This document shows positions 26,106-35,409 of a DNA stretch of 64,000 bases, piece after piece; within the stretch, counting starts at the first letter, position 1, and each line of letters begins with the position of its first letter. The notes beneath the pieces are model-generated. The model did no database searches. It worked only from the letters and a program-made list of their open reading frames with translations, and was not told where the DNA came from. Both the position numbers and the translations under genes were made by a program. The stretch comes from Candidatus Thiodiazotropha endoloripes (GTDB taxonomy: Bacteria; Pseudomonadota; Gammaproteobacteria; Chromatiales; Chromatiaceae). Where the stretch lies: assembly GCA_001709035.1 (NCBI GenBank), contig LVKA01000015.1:410663-474662 (forward strand), written 5' to 3'.

Positions 26106-26316
26106 AATATGCCCCCCAACTAAGCATGAATATAGACAAATCAACAGAACCGGGCAGATTGTGCCGTGATTTTATTGCAATCTGATGACAAATAGCCCGA
26201 TTGTTCGAGTGGAGCGGAGTTTACAACCCCAGTCTCATCCATCGACGATTAGGACCTTCAACACCATTGAGGTCCATCACAAGGATATGCTAACTGTTTG
26301 GTCACCACTTTGATAT

Positions 26317-27489
26317 GTGTCCTATACTCGGAGAGTGTTTCAATCTTTCAAGTCGCACTCAAAACATCGATATCTTGGAGACCTGTCCGGCGCGTTTGCC
26401 GATCTTGGCACCTTTCTGCCGATTGTCATCGGCGTTTTAACCTTACAAAAGGTCGATCCCACTGGGTTGTTGATCGGCTTTGGTCTGTTCGCCCTGGTTG
26501 TGGCTGCGGTCTATCGTCGCCCGATTCCAATCCAACCGATGAAGGTGGTTGCCGCCATCGCCATCACCCAGAGCCTGGATGCCCAGACGATCGCGGCCAC
26601 CGGTTTTCTATTGGGACTTACCGTTGTTCTGCTCTCTCTGTTCGGCGTTCTCGATCTGCTGGCACGAAAAATACCCACCCCGGTTATGACCGGGATCCAG
26701 CTCGGCGTCGGATTGATGCTCGCATGGGCCGGTATCGGGCTGGTCATTACCGACCCCTGGACCGGAATCGTCGCCACAGGATTACTGTTTCTCCTGCTGG
26801 CCACCCCCCTGAAGCCCATTGCCGCCGTGGCGATTGTCATCGGCGCCTGCCTCTGGAGCCTGTCGACCGCACAGAATCCGCTGACAGACTTACACCTGGC
26901 TCTGCATACCCCCAACTGGACCAGCTTCGGCTGGCCTCAACTTGGTCTCTCGGCACAGACCATTCTACTCCCCCAGCTCAGCCTGACACTGACCAATGCC
27001 ATCCTGGCCACAGCGGCCATCGCCGGCCACTATTTCCCCGAGGATAAACAACGCATCTCCCCGACCAGACTCGGTTTCACCACCGGTGCGGTGAATCTGC
27101 TGCTGGCCCCATTCGGTGCTTTTCCCATGTGCCATGGCGCCGGAGGGCTGGTAGTACAACACCGCTTCGGTGCCCGCAGCTGGCTGGCGCCAGCGCTTTT
27201 CGGCATCACCATGATCACCCTAGGGGTATTGCTCGGCCCACAGGCACTGCAGATTCTCCTGCTGATCCCCCTGGCAGCGGTAGGTGCACTGCTAATCTAT
27301 GCGGGACTCGATCTCGCCTGGCACAAATCACTCACCTCCTCTACGCCCCTCGATCTGAGCGTCATACTGCTGACCGGTATCTGCTGCGCAACGATCAATG
27401 TGGCTGTCGGCCTTCTGATAGGCTGGGGCTGGTTTCTGATTGGCCGATCTCTATTCCCAAACGACAAAGAGCACAGTGAGATGACTTGA
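26317..27489 (+). CDS. MOT1-type molybdate (sulfate) transporter
   Basis: 390 residues, about ten membrane segments, SLC26/SulP-like without a STAS domain. The motifs IPIQPMKVVAAIAI and FPMCHGAGGLVVQH are the two signature stretches of the MOT1 molybdate transporter family. The start is uncertain: GTG at 26317 or GTG at 26335, neither with a good ribosome site. Divergent from gap-arsJ. It lies 5 kb from the Mo/W formate dehydrogenase island, which makes molybdate the likely substrate. Confidence 0.85.
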   Translation: MSYTRRVFQSFKSHSKHRYLGDLSGAFADLGTFLPIVIGVLTLQKVDPTGLLIGFGLFALVVAAVYRRPIPIQPMKVVAAIAITQSLDAQTIAATGFLLGLTVVLLSLFGVLDLLARKIPTPVMTGIQLGVGLMLAWAGIGLVITDPWTGIVATGLLFLLLATPLKPIAAVAIVIGACLWSLSTAQNPLTDLHLALHTPNWTSFGWPQLGLSAQTILLPQLSLTLTNAILATAAIAGHYFPEDKQRISPTRLGFTTGAVNLLLAPFGAFPMCHGAGGLVVQHRFGARSWLAPALFGITMITLGVLLGPQALQILLLIPLAAVGALLIYAGLDLAWHKSLTSSTPLDLSVILLTGICCATINVAVGLLIGWGWFLIGRSLFPNDKEHSEMT

Positions 27490-27550
27490 TATTCAAACAT
27501 TTGAAGTATAGATTCAACATGATTCACAAAGACTGACAGGGAACAGATCG

Positions 27551-29377
27551 ATGAAGGGACTCAGAGTTTTCACGAGCATTGCGTTGTTGACAGCGGCCAC
27601 ACTCAGCAATGCCGCCCACATCAACCATGACGGTAAAGGGCAGATCGCGCTACTGCCCTACTACACGGTCAACAACAACTTTATTACCAATTTCACGGTC
27701 ACCAATCGATCAGAAATGTACAAAGCGGTACGGGTGCGCTTACTCGACTCCCGCATCTCAGCGGACCTGCTGAACATCAACCTTTATCTCTCGCCCTATG
27801 ACACCTGGAATGCCACCTTGAGAAAGGATCCTGCATCCGGATTACCCAACCTGATTACCGAGGATGAGAGCTGTACCTACCCGGATAAGCATCAACTTCA
27901 AGCTGGTGTAACTTTTGACGACTCTTATACCGCAAACACGACTGAGGATCTGACAGAAGGCTATATCGAAATCATTGAGATGGGTAATATAGCCGATGGA
28001 CAAGGACCTGCCCTAGACAATGACAAGACAACAGAGATTGATGCCAGTGGTTCGGCTGATGGGTTGATCAATACAGCAACCGGTGACCGTTCGATCCCGG
28101 AGAATATCCTCCCCCAGTCTAATGGCATACCGCCCGACTGCTCAATCGTTACAGATGCCTGGAATGCAGGCTCGACCAGCGCCACGGCAATCAATGGATT
28201 TGAACCCGGCGCATTGAGTGTGGATGGCATCGCCGAGGACAACGGCACATCAACAGAACCCTATGACAACAGCCAAAATGCCGGGTTGGTTGCGCCAAGC
28301 GGCGGAATCAGTGCCTACGGCATCATGATCAATATTGCACAAGGAACTGCCTTTGTTCAGCAAGGCGTGCATATTGATGGCTATACATCCGTTGCCCAAC
28401 ACTATCTGCCGGATGACCCGGTAACATACCGCCTCCCCTCTTTGGCGTCCGGAAACATTCGGGAGGCTTACATTACCAATGCACTGGGTGATGATAAAAA
28501 GGGTGATACCCTGCCGTTAACCGAGTACGACACCGGCGCTCTGCATGATATCTCACCGCTCCCCTCTGTTCCCATGGGTTCCAATCCGCTGCCAATAGCC
28601 ACTGTTCTGAGCGTAGAATCGGTCTCAGCCCCCTATTTCATTGAGCAGACCATCAATGGATTAACGGACGTTGTGTTGACCTTTCCGATGCGCAAGCATG
28701 GCATCTACAATGGCGGCCGCCTCACCAATCAGCACGATCCGAATCAGGCCGCTTGTGAGGGTCTCTTGAACGATAACATCGATGACGGTCAAACCGTTCA
28801 ATTGACATCGGTAAGTGCAACTGTGCATGACTATCCTCACAATGGGAATGGAGAATATTGCGCGAATACAGGCTTTATTGACAATGGAGATTCAACCAAC
28901 CGTTATAGCCATGACATCTCGTTAACCGTCGATCAATTCGACTATGAAGCTGACAGTGAACAGGTATTGTTAAATGACAATGGCACTCCTGTACCAATTG
29001 GCGGGGAGCCTACACCTGTCCATATCTTAAAACTCGGCGTTAACGTCAACAGCTTCTTTCTGACACAACTTAACAGCTCCAACACGCTGTTTGGATCACC
29101 CGTTACAAACAGGAATCTTATTGATCTGTTTTCTGGTCTGTATAAAGAAGCCGGGTGGTTAAAACTAAGTTTTGCCGGTAATTCTGAGTATATCTACGAC
29201 TACCATCTGAATACCAGTATCAGTGATTTGACAGAAGTAAGCGGCGGCATGGGAGCAGGTGTGGCAAACAGCTGGACAGGTGTACCCGTGATCGGATTTA
29301 CCGCCATGTACAGCGAACTACAGAGTGGTCATCTGGGTGAGACAGTTGAACTGCAACGCCAAACCAATCGGGAGTAA
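27551..29377 (+). CDS. Secreted protein of unknown function (paralogue 1)
   Basis: 608 residues with a clear signal peptide (MKGLRVFTSIALLTAATLSNAA). I do not recognise a family. It is rich in Asn, Thr, Ser and Asp, low in Lys, and has few cysteines. Blocks shared with the next gene include GQIALLPYYTVNNNFITNFTV, YKAVRVRLLDS, LLNINLYLSPYD, GLPNLITEDESCT, PYDNSQNAGLVAPSGG, the DTLPLTEYDTGALHD region and a C-terminal SWTGVPVIGF. The even spacing of blocks along the whole length suggests an all-beta extracellular or surface protein. It sits 9 bp before its paralogue, so the two are probably co-transcribed. Confidence 0.8.
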   Translation: MKGLRVFTSIALLTAATLSNAAHINHDGKGQIALLPYYTVNNNFITNFTVTNRSEMYKAVRVRLLDSRISADLLNINLYLSPYDTWNATLRKDPASGLPNLITEDESCTYPDKHQLQAGVTFDDSYTANTTEDLTEGYIEIIEMGNIADGQGPALDNDKTTEIDASGSADGLINTATGDRSIPENILPQSNGIPPDCSIVTDAWNAGSTSATAINGFEPGALSVDGIAEDNGTSTEPYDNSQNAGLVAPSGGISAYGIMINIAQGTAFVQQGVHIDGYTSVAQHYLPDDPVTYRLPSLASGNIREAYITNALGDDKKGDTLPLTEYDTGALHDISPLPSVPMGSNPLPIATVLSVESVSAPYFIEQTINGLTDVVLTFPMRKHGIYNGGRLTNQHDPNQAACEGLLNDNIDDGQTVQLTSVSATVHDYPHNGNGEYCANTGFIDNGDSTNRYSHDISLTVDQFDYEADSEQVLLNDNGTPVPIGGEPTPVHILKLGVNVNSFFLTQLNSSNTLFGSPVTNRNLIDLFSGLYKEAGWLKLSFAGNSEYIYDYHLNTSISDLTEVSGGMGAGVANSWTGVPVIGFTAMYSELQSGHLGETVELQRQTNRE

Positions 29378-29386
29378 ACGGGAATC

Positions 29387-31189
29387 GTGCAAAAAAGATC
29401 ACAACTCGTTCTTTCTCTACTCCTCTTAACCACAAGCTATACGATAGAAGCCGTACATCGCAACCATGACCGGGTTGGACAAATCGCTCTACTACCCTAC
29501 TACACGGTCAACAACAATTTTATCACCAACTTCACGGTGACCAATACCACAGCGATGTACAAAGCGGTACGGGTTCGTTTGCTCGATTCAAAAATCTCTG
29601 CCGATCTATTGAATATCAATCTCTACTTATCTCCTTACGATGTCTGGAATGCAACTCTAAGAAAAAGTCCTGAGACCGGCCTACCTAACCTAATCACTGA
29701 AGATGAGAGTTGTACAATCCCAGTCAATTCTCAACTACAGGCCGGTTTCAATATCACGAACCCATACAGCAAAGTCACAAATGATGATCTGACCGAAGGT
29801 TACATTGAGATCATTGATATGGGAGACATCGCGGACGGCCCTGGTGCAGCAGATGACAGTGGTAACTACGCGGAGATCGATGCCAGCGGTAGTGCTGATG
29901 GCAACTTGAACACCACAGCGGGCGATCAATCAATCACAGAAGGAATCATGCACCAAGATGGTTCACCCCCCGACTGTTCCGTCGTAGTTGATGCTTGGAA
30001 GGCAGGGGCATCCAGTTCATCCACCATCAATGGATTTGAGCCAGGCGTTATGGGGGCTGAAGGCATTGCAGAAGACAATGGCGATTCATCAAGCCCCTAT
30101 GATAACAGCCAGAATGCTGGATTGGTTGCTCCAAGTGGTGGTCTGAAAGCGTATGGCATTTTGATTGATGTCGGCAATGGTGCAGCCTATGTTCAGGAGG
30201 CTGAACATATAGATCGCTATACGACAGTCCCCCAGCACTATCTGCCGAGTGATCCTGCCTTCTATCGTCTGCCCTCATTGGCATCCGGGGATATTCGCGA
30301 GGCCTATATCACTGATGGGTTGGGAAGCGGCAGAAAGGGTGACACCATGCCGTTAACCGAGTACGACACGGGTGCCCTGCAGGATATTTCACCGCTACCC
30401 TCAGTGCCCATGGGATCAAATCCTTTCCCAATCGCCACCGTGTTGAGCACAGAGAAAGTCTCTATCCCCTTTTTCGTGGAAGAAAATCTCAACGGGAAGA
30501 CAGAGATTGCATTGACCTTTCCGATGTATAAGCATGGCATCTACAACAGTGGCATAATCACCAACCAAGTGGATCCTGAGCATACACCCTGCGCCGGCAC
30601 ATTAAATGATGGTATTGATGATGGTCAGGCAGTTGGACTGACAGGATTGGGTGTCGCTGTACAGGACTTTCCCCACTATTCGAACGGTAGTTACTGCGAG
30701 AATGCAGGATATATTGATAATGTAAATCAATACAATACAACATTATTTGACGTTCAAACCGAGGTGGCTTATTACAATTACGAAGGAGGCTATGGAGTTT
30801 TTTGGTTTCATGACGGACCGTGCATCAACTGCACTATCTACTACCCTAGCCCTTTTGATCTGTTTCTGGAAAGGTCTGTCAATATCAACCAAGTCAAGCG
30901 ATTCAGCGGCTCAACAGGCACGCTCTTCGGCACACCTTCAGCAAATGCCTATGAATTAAGTTCAACCGAAGGCTTCCAGTCGGGGAGTATAACTTTTGAA
31001 TTCCCCTACGAATATGAATACAAAGAAAGTGTTATAGCACTAACAGAACCTGCTGGAGGGTTGGGTGCCACTGTAAGCCATAGCTGGCGTGGAGTACCGG
31101 TGATTGGATTTGCCGCCATATCGAGTGAAGTGGAATCGAATACGCTTGGTGAAACCATAGACTTGGTCAGGCATGTGCACAGGGATTAG
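29387..31189 (+). CDS. Secreted protein of unknown function (paralogue 2)
   Basis: 600 residues from a GTG start 9 bp after paralogue 1, with a signal peptide (LVLSLLLLTTSYTIEA). Conservation with paralogue 1 is high over the first about 450 residues and at the C-terminus (SHSWRGVPVIGFAA), but residues of about 460-560 differ, including a Cys-rich insertion (FHDGPCINCTIYYPSP) here versus an HDYPHNGNGEYC / NDNGTPVPIGGEPTP region there. This is an older tandem duplication with one diversified C-terminal module. Function unknown. Confidence 0.8.
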   Translation: MQKRSQLVLSLLLLTTSYTIEAVHRNHDRVGQIALLPYYTVNNNFITNFTVTNTTAMYKAVRVRLLDSKISADLLNINLYLSPYDVWNATLRKSPETGLPNLITEDESCTIPVNSQLQAGFNITNPYSKVTNDDLTEGYIEIIDMGDIADGPGAADDSGNYAEIDASGSADGNLNTTAGDQSITEGIMHQDGSPPDCSVVVDAWKAGASSSSTINGFEPGVMGAEGIAEDNGDSSSPYDNSQNAGLVAPSGGLKAYGILIDVGNGAAYVQEAEHIDRYTTVPQHYLPSDPAFYRLPSLASGDIREAYITDGLGSGRKGDTMPLTEYDTGALQDISPLPSVPMGSNPFPIATVLSTEKVSIPFFVEENLNGKTEIALTFPMYKHGIYNSGIITNQVDPEHTPCAGTLNDGIDDGQAVGLTGLGVAVQDFPHYSNGSYCENAGYIDNVNQYNTTLFDVQTEVAYYNYEGGYGVFWFHDGPCINCTIYYPSPFDLFLERSVNINQVKRFSGSTGTLFGTPSANAYELSSTEGFQSGSITFEFPYEYEYKESVIALTEPAGGLGATVSHSWRGVPVIGFAAISSEVESNTLGETIDLVRHVHRD

Positions 31190-31359
31190 GCTGATTGCAT
31201 AACAAATCGTAAGCTCCGGCAATGCTGCAAGGCACGGGATTACTAACTTGGTCCTGATGATTCGTGGGTCTTTACCAACCTACAGAGGATGGAGAGAGTT
31301 ATACCAACATCTCACCCTATCTGGATCGGATGCAACACACTATCCATCCTCTGCGATCT

Positions 31360-31788
31360 CTATTTCACCGTAATCATAATTTTGTCAGAGATTATCGGTG
31401 GATTGAAAGGCACATGATTCATGTCGCCCAACACCAGTTGCAGACTGTGTTCGCCTTTAGGGAGCTCCAGAGTAACCTCGGTCTGACCACCACCAAAGTG
31501 ACGATGCCTGTCATCGGATGGCAGTGGTTGATCCATCGCCGGCATTTTATCCACATTGATCAACAGATGGTGATGACCGGTCTTGGCTTTGTCGATACCT
31601 GCCGGTGCGACCCCCATTCCCTTCAAGCCGAACATGACCGTCACAGGCCCGGAGAGAGTTTCACCGTTCTTTGGCGAGATGATATAGAGGTGCGCCCCAT
31701 CGGGAGCCGGTGTCCCGGCCAACAGAAGTGGCATACCCAGCAATATGAGAACAAACCCTGAAAACAGTTTGGTTATATTTGAAAGCAT
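31360..31788 (-). CDS. DUF4399-domain exported protein
   Basis: 142 residues with a signal peptide (LFSGFVLILLGMPLLLAG) and the DUF4399 core: YIISPKNGETLSGPVTVMFGLKGMGVAPAG, then GHHHLLIN and GEHSLQLVLGDMNHVPF. The repeated histidines (GHHHLL, DRHRHFGGGQTE) suggest metal binding, but the function of the family is not established. It is alone on the strand, about 250 bp upstream of the end of the fdh-associated genes. Confidence 0.82.
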   Translation of the reverse strand: MLSNITKLFSGFVLILLGMPLLLAGTPAPDGAHLYIISPKNGETLSGPVTVMFGLKGMGVAPAGIDKAKTGHHHLLINVDKMPAMDQPLPSDDRHRHFGGGQTEVTLELPKGEHSLQLVLGDMNHVPFNPPIISDKIMITVK

Positions 31789-32004
31789 GGTTTCCTCCTC
31801 GGATGATTTTTTTTAGTGCCTTTATTCAACAGCCCCATTCAATTTTCGCCAGGTAGAGATTCAATACATACCTTGCTGATAGTAAGACAGTCACTCAGTA
31901 AAATGGTTGGCCGAGGATAACCCTTGAAAAATTCGGTAAAAATTGATCCTCCAAAAAAAACAACGTCAAAAGGATCTCAAATTCTAATTACATTGACTTT
32001 TGTC

Positions 32005-32024
32005 ATCCCGGTACAGGCCGGGAT
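32005..32024. terminator. GC-rich hairpin after the HdrD-like gene
   Basis: ATCCCGG-TACAGG-CCGGGAT forms a 7-bp stem 11 bp past the end of the HdrD-like gene. The CATCCCGG...CCGGGATCCA form is that of a common dispersed proteobacterial repeat. It may act as the operon terminator. Sequence up to 31789 holds an A-run and no gene. Confidence 0.5.
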
Positions 32025-32034
32025 CCACCATCGC

Positions 32035-33291
32035 TCACTCTTGAAGGTGCTCTGCCAGCAACTCAGTCAGACTGATTACCTCGGTATCCATTTCATAGTG
32101 TTCGATACCCTCCTCCAGGATGATCCTGCAGTTGGCGCAAGCAGTAACCATGGTATCCACCCCGGTCTGATCGAGCTGTCTCTTTTTACGGGTGAAAACC
32201 TCCAGCCTGAGTTCTTCGGCGCGCTCATTGGCACTCACTCCACCACCACCACCGCAACACCAATTCATCACTCCGTGATCCGGCATCTCTTTGAAATTGT
32301 CTGCCACACTGTTGAGTAACACCCTGGGCTGATCCACCACACCACCCCGACGAACGATCTGACAGGGATCATGCAGTGTCATCGGGGTCTGCTCGGTGGA
32401 CTTCAACTTCAACCGCCCTTCCGATTGCAACTGCTCCAGCAGTTCCAGGATATGTACAACTTCAAAATTGAAGGCCCTGCCGATCAGGTTTGGCCCTTCC
32501 CAACGAATCGCAGTATAGGCATGTCCACACTCCGGGCTGACAACATATTTCACACCCAGATCTTCCGCCGCCTCCACCACTCTGCCTACCAGTTCAGCTG
32601 CAATCTCTTTATTACCAATCTGAATACCACTGTTGGTCGCTTCATAGGCTTTGCTGCTGATGGTCCATGAGACACCGGCACTCTTGAAAATTCTTGCGAT
32701 GCTTTCGATGTACTCCGGAAAATTGACAATCTCCATGGAGGAGAAGAGTGTCATGTAATCGGCACCCTGTTGGTCCACCGGGATGGTCAGCCCCGTATCC
32801 TTCTCCACATGGGACAGGGTGGCCTGTAGGGTCTTGAAGGTAACGCCCATTGGGCTGCCAAATTTCAGCGCACGCCGGGAAGCCTCTTTCATTCCTTCCG
32901 GTGCGTAACCTGCGACAGAAAATGCTTCACGCTGCTTACGGATCATATAAGTGATATCGTTACCCACCGGACAGACCATGGAACAGCGCCCACACAGGGT
33001 GCAACTGTCATAGACCAGAGTCTCCCAGTCGGCAAAATCCTGCTCGGTGAGTTCTTCACCCATACCCAGTGAAGCACCGAGCTTACCCCAGAAAGTCTTC
33101 TCACGGCGCCAGAGTTTCTTCATCGGCTCCAGCTTATAGATCGGCGTAAAGTGGGGATCCCCGGTCTCCGTATAGAAGAGACAGGCCTCGGCACACAGTC
33201 CGCAATGGACACAACTGGAAAAGTAGGAAGCGACTTTCGCATCGAGCTGCGCCTTCATTGCTTCCACACCAAGGTCAAAGGTTTCACTCAT
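32035..33291 (-). CDS. HdrD/DsrK-like iron-sulfur protein with one CCG domain
   Basis: 418 residues from the ATG at 33291 (GGGAGA ribosome site). Two ferredoxin-type clusters: Cys27/30/33/37 (CVHCGLCAEAC) and Cys97/100/103/107 (CTLCGRCSMVCP). The C-terminal half has a CCG domain (SPECGHAY, HDPCQIVRRGG, NWCCGGGGG, ACANC) that in HdrB/HdrD/DsrK binds a non-cubane 4Fe-4S cluster. The matching first CCG domain (about 160-230) appears to lack its cysteines. It follows a NarI-like membrane protein by 18 bp, recalling DsrMK/HdrED modules, and is last in the fdh gene series. Role: probable quinone-linked electron transfer. Confidence 0.88.
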   Translation of the reverse strand: MSETFDLGVEAMKAQLDAKVASYFSSCVHCGLCAEACLFYTETGDPHFTPIYKLEPMKKLWRREKTFWGKLGASLGMGEELTEQDFADWETLVYDSCTLCGRCSMVCPVGNDITYMIRKQREAFSVAGYAPEGMKEASRRALKFGSPMGVTFKTLQATLSHVEKDTGLTIPVDQQGADYMTLFSSMEIVNFPEYIESIARIFKSAGVSWTISSKAYEATNSGIQIGNKEIAAELVGRVVEAAEDLGVKYVVSPECGHAYTAIRWEGPNLIGRAFNFEVVHILELLEQLQSEGRLKLKSTEQTPMTLHDPCQIVRRGGVVDQPRVLLNSVADNFKEMPDHGVMNWCCGGGGGVSANERAEELRLEVFTRKKRQLDQTGVDTMVTACANCRIILEEGIEHYEMDTEVISLTELLAEHLQE

Positions 33292-33309
33292 CGACAGGTC
33301 TCCCAAATT

Positions 33310-33951
33310 CTATGCGTTTACACCTTTACGTCCCATGGTCGCGCCGGTATATCCCCGGCTCATGACAAAGGTAAAGGCATGCATCAACTTGCTGAATGGA
33401 AAGTAGAGCAGCAGCAGTTCAGCCAGCAGCAGATGCAGAAGGCGCAATGCCTCGAAGGACTGGGCGAGTGCCAGGCAACCGCTCAGCATCACAACAAACA
33501 CCAGTATGGCTCCCACATGATCATCCAGATCGGAGAGTAACCTTGTGACTGGATTGAGCAGTCGATACAGCCACAGAAAGATCAAACCGGCGAACGCCAG
33601 TTCTGCCGATACGATGAATGCCCAATAGGGCATTGCAGGCCAGGAGAAACCGGTAATCCGCTGTGCAAAAAAATCGATATGGGGTTGTGCGAAAAAGAGC
33701 AGCGCGAACAGCCCAAGATGAAAGGCATAGCCGGCGATCAGTTGCAGTTTACCCCGTTTTGTCACGGTACGCTCAGGAACAAAACGGCTGAACATCGCAC
33801 GAAAAGCACCATTGCCCGCACTGCCTTTCGGTACAGCAAGATCGCTTCTGACACCACTCAACAGAATGGATACAATCCGCCAGATCACACCGATCACAAA
33901 CACAGTCAGTGCGAAGGTCCAAAGTGGCCCATCGATGAATTCCCCGATCAT
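33310..33951 (-). CDS. NarI/DsrM-like membrane subunit
   Basis: 213 residues, five membrane segments. Histidines lie in or next to the helices (GYAFHLGLFALLFFAQPHIDFF, LRLLHLLLAELLLLYFPFSKLMHAFTFVMSRGYTG), as in the heme b subunits NarI, DsrM and HdrE. It overlaps the stop of the cytochrome b subunit gene by 4 bp and precedes the HdrD-like gene. The pair probably forms a quinone-reactive membrane complex. The physiological partner is unknown; formate dehydrogenase is the obvious candidate by position. Confidence 0.85.
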   Translation of the reverse strand: MIGEFIDGPLWTFALTVFVIGVIWRIVSILLSGVRSDLAVPKGSAGNGAFRAMFSRFVPERTVTKRGKLQLIAGYAFHLGLFALLFFAQPHIDFFAQRITGFSWPAMPYWAFIVSAELAFAGLIFLWLYRLLNPVTRLLSDLDDHVGAILVFVVMLSGCLALAQSFEALRLLHLLLAELLLLYFPFSKLMHAFTFVMSRGYTGATMGRKGVNA

Positions 33952-35048
33952 TTGCCATGCTCCTGAAGATGCAGCTTGACACCGCCTGGGGGTTCGCTAC
34001 GCCTTAATCGCTCCACCGCCTCATTGGAGAGATCCTCGCCACGCTCGATTACTTCAGTTGCCCAATGGTCATGGTGCTCCTTGGCCCAGTTAAGATCACA
34101 ATAACCGGTAGTCATGCCTTCCAATGCGCCCTCCATGCCTACTGAACCGATATAGATGTGTCCCATGATCACCACAATCATCAACAGTGCCCCAAGTGCA
34201 TGAGCCACATGAGCGAGTTCCATCCACTCTCTTCCCTGACCAAACAGTGGAAACACCAATACAAGGCCTGAAGCGATGATCAGACCACCGACCAGGATCA
34301 GCAACCAGAACATGCTTTTTTCGCCCATATTGAAAAAATTGGACGGTACATGTTTGCTACCGATGATCCCCCCGCCCCGCAGCAACCAGCTCAGATCGCC
34401 TCGTTGGTAGATATTGCGTCTGACAAAGCGGAAAAAGATCAGTACCACGGCGATCAGAAACAGGGGTCCCATCAGGTTGTGCCCCTCTTTGCAGGCCGAT
34501 GCCAAGATAGAAAACGCCTCCTTGCCCATCAGCGGAATCAGCACCGGTCTGCCAAACAGAAGAATCAGTCCACTGATTGCAAGAAACAGAAAAATCGAGG
34601 CCACAAACCAGTGGATCATCCGTTCATAGGTGGTATATCGAAACAGTTTACGATCCGATGGGCCGCCTTCGATTGGCACCTTGCCTCTGATCATGTAGAA
34701 GATACCCAACAGGATAAACACACCAGCCAGTATCGAACCGCCGATCGGTATCAATTGCTGCATACGGAACTTACGCCAGGTATCCCCATAGGCATTGATC
34801 AAAACACCGCTATCGACACCCCGCACCTGGGAGTTACCGATATTACCCCCCTCTCTCTGACGTACATCCCGCCATAACTCTGCAGCAGGGTTAAGTACCA
34901 TCACGGAAGGCATTTCCCGGCCGCTCTTGGTCTCTGCAATGATCTCGAGAGGCAGGCTGTAGAGCAGCAGAAATACCAGTAATCCGGTAAATGAGATGCG
35001 CCCCATATAGCGACTTATCCTCTCACTGTTATTAATCATTAACCTCAT
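33948..35048 (-). CDS. fdhC: Formate dehydrogenase cytochrome b (gamma) subunit
   Basis: About 366 residues from the ATG at 35048; the frame is open to 35144 and the start is uncertain. An N-terminal signal or anchor (RISFTGLLVFLLLYSLPLEIIA) and a periplasmic stretch of about 80 residues precede four membrane helices of the FdnI/FdoI cytochrome b556 type, with heme-ligand candidates ERMIHWFVASIF, KEGHNLMGPLFL and ELAHVAHALGALLMIVVIMGHIYIG. The C-terminal tail (YCDLNWAKEHHDHWATE) is typical of the subunit. It passes electrons between the iron-sulfur subunit and quinone. Separated from fdhB by about 360 bp. Confidence 0.9.
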   Translation of the reverse strand: MRLMINNSERISRYMGRISFTGLLVFLLLYSLPLEIIAETKSGREMPSVMVLNPAAELWRDVRQREGGNIGNSQVRGVDSGVLINAYGDTWRKFRMQQLIPIGGSILAGVFILLGIFYMIRGKVPIEGGPSDRKLFRYTTYERMIHWFVASIFLFLAISGLILLFGRPVLIPLMGKEAFSILASACKEGHNLMGPLFLIAVVLIFFRFVRRNIYQRGDLSWLLRGGGIIGSKHVPSNFFNMGEKSMFWLLILVGGLIIASGLVLVFPLFGQGREWMELAHVAHALGALLMIVVIMGHIYIGSVGMEGALEGMTTGYCDLNWAKEHHDHWATEVIERGEDLSNEAVERLRRSEPPGGVKLHLQEHGK

Positions 35049-35409
35049 CCTGGTGGCCTGGTTTTTGTTTAGTCCGCTCATCAATGTGAATAAACACAAA
35101 TCTGTTTTTACTGATGGTTGGTAAGCAGGTGATTGAAGCGTCATCTCCAGCCTGCACCCATCAGTTATTTTTAAATAAAACCGTTTATGTGGTCTCTTGA
35201 AAATCGGTCATTGTAAAAAGCGCCGAATCCATCTGATCGATTTTCCCGATTCCGGCCTAGCTTGGGGTAACTCTCTTCAGATCAATCAGAACCTCCTGGA
35301 GCCTGCGTTTTAAAAGCAACAAATTGACGATTAAACCCTGCCAAGTCACTCAATATTGCAAGGTGCGGCGAGGCCGCACCCTACGATATGTTTGAGGACT
35401 TTATCCTTA
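35049..35409. other. Gap between fdhB and the cytochrome subunit gene
   Basis: No gene seen. It contains the palindromic unit at 35361-35385. No sigma-54-like element was found on the minus strand, so the gamma subunit is either expressed by read-through or from an unrecognised promoter. Confidence 0.5.
35361..35385. repeat. Single REP-like palindrome
   Basis: GGTGCGGC-GAG-GCCGCACC followed by CTACG: an 8-bp perfect stem with a 3-nt loop. It shares the GGTG(C/G)GG core and CCCTAC flank with the paired element at 11123-11189, so both belong to one dispersed palindrome family. It lies 25 bp after the fdhB stop and could protect the upstream mRNA or lower expression of the downstream subunit. 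Confidence 0.7.

Noticed and set aside
35049-35409. Possible separate sigma-54 promoter for the cytochrome b subunit
   Set aside because: I scanned the minus strand for GG-N10-GC with suitable flanks and found no acceptable match.
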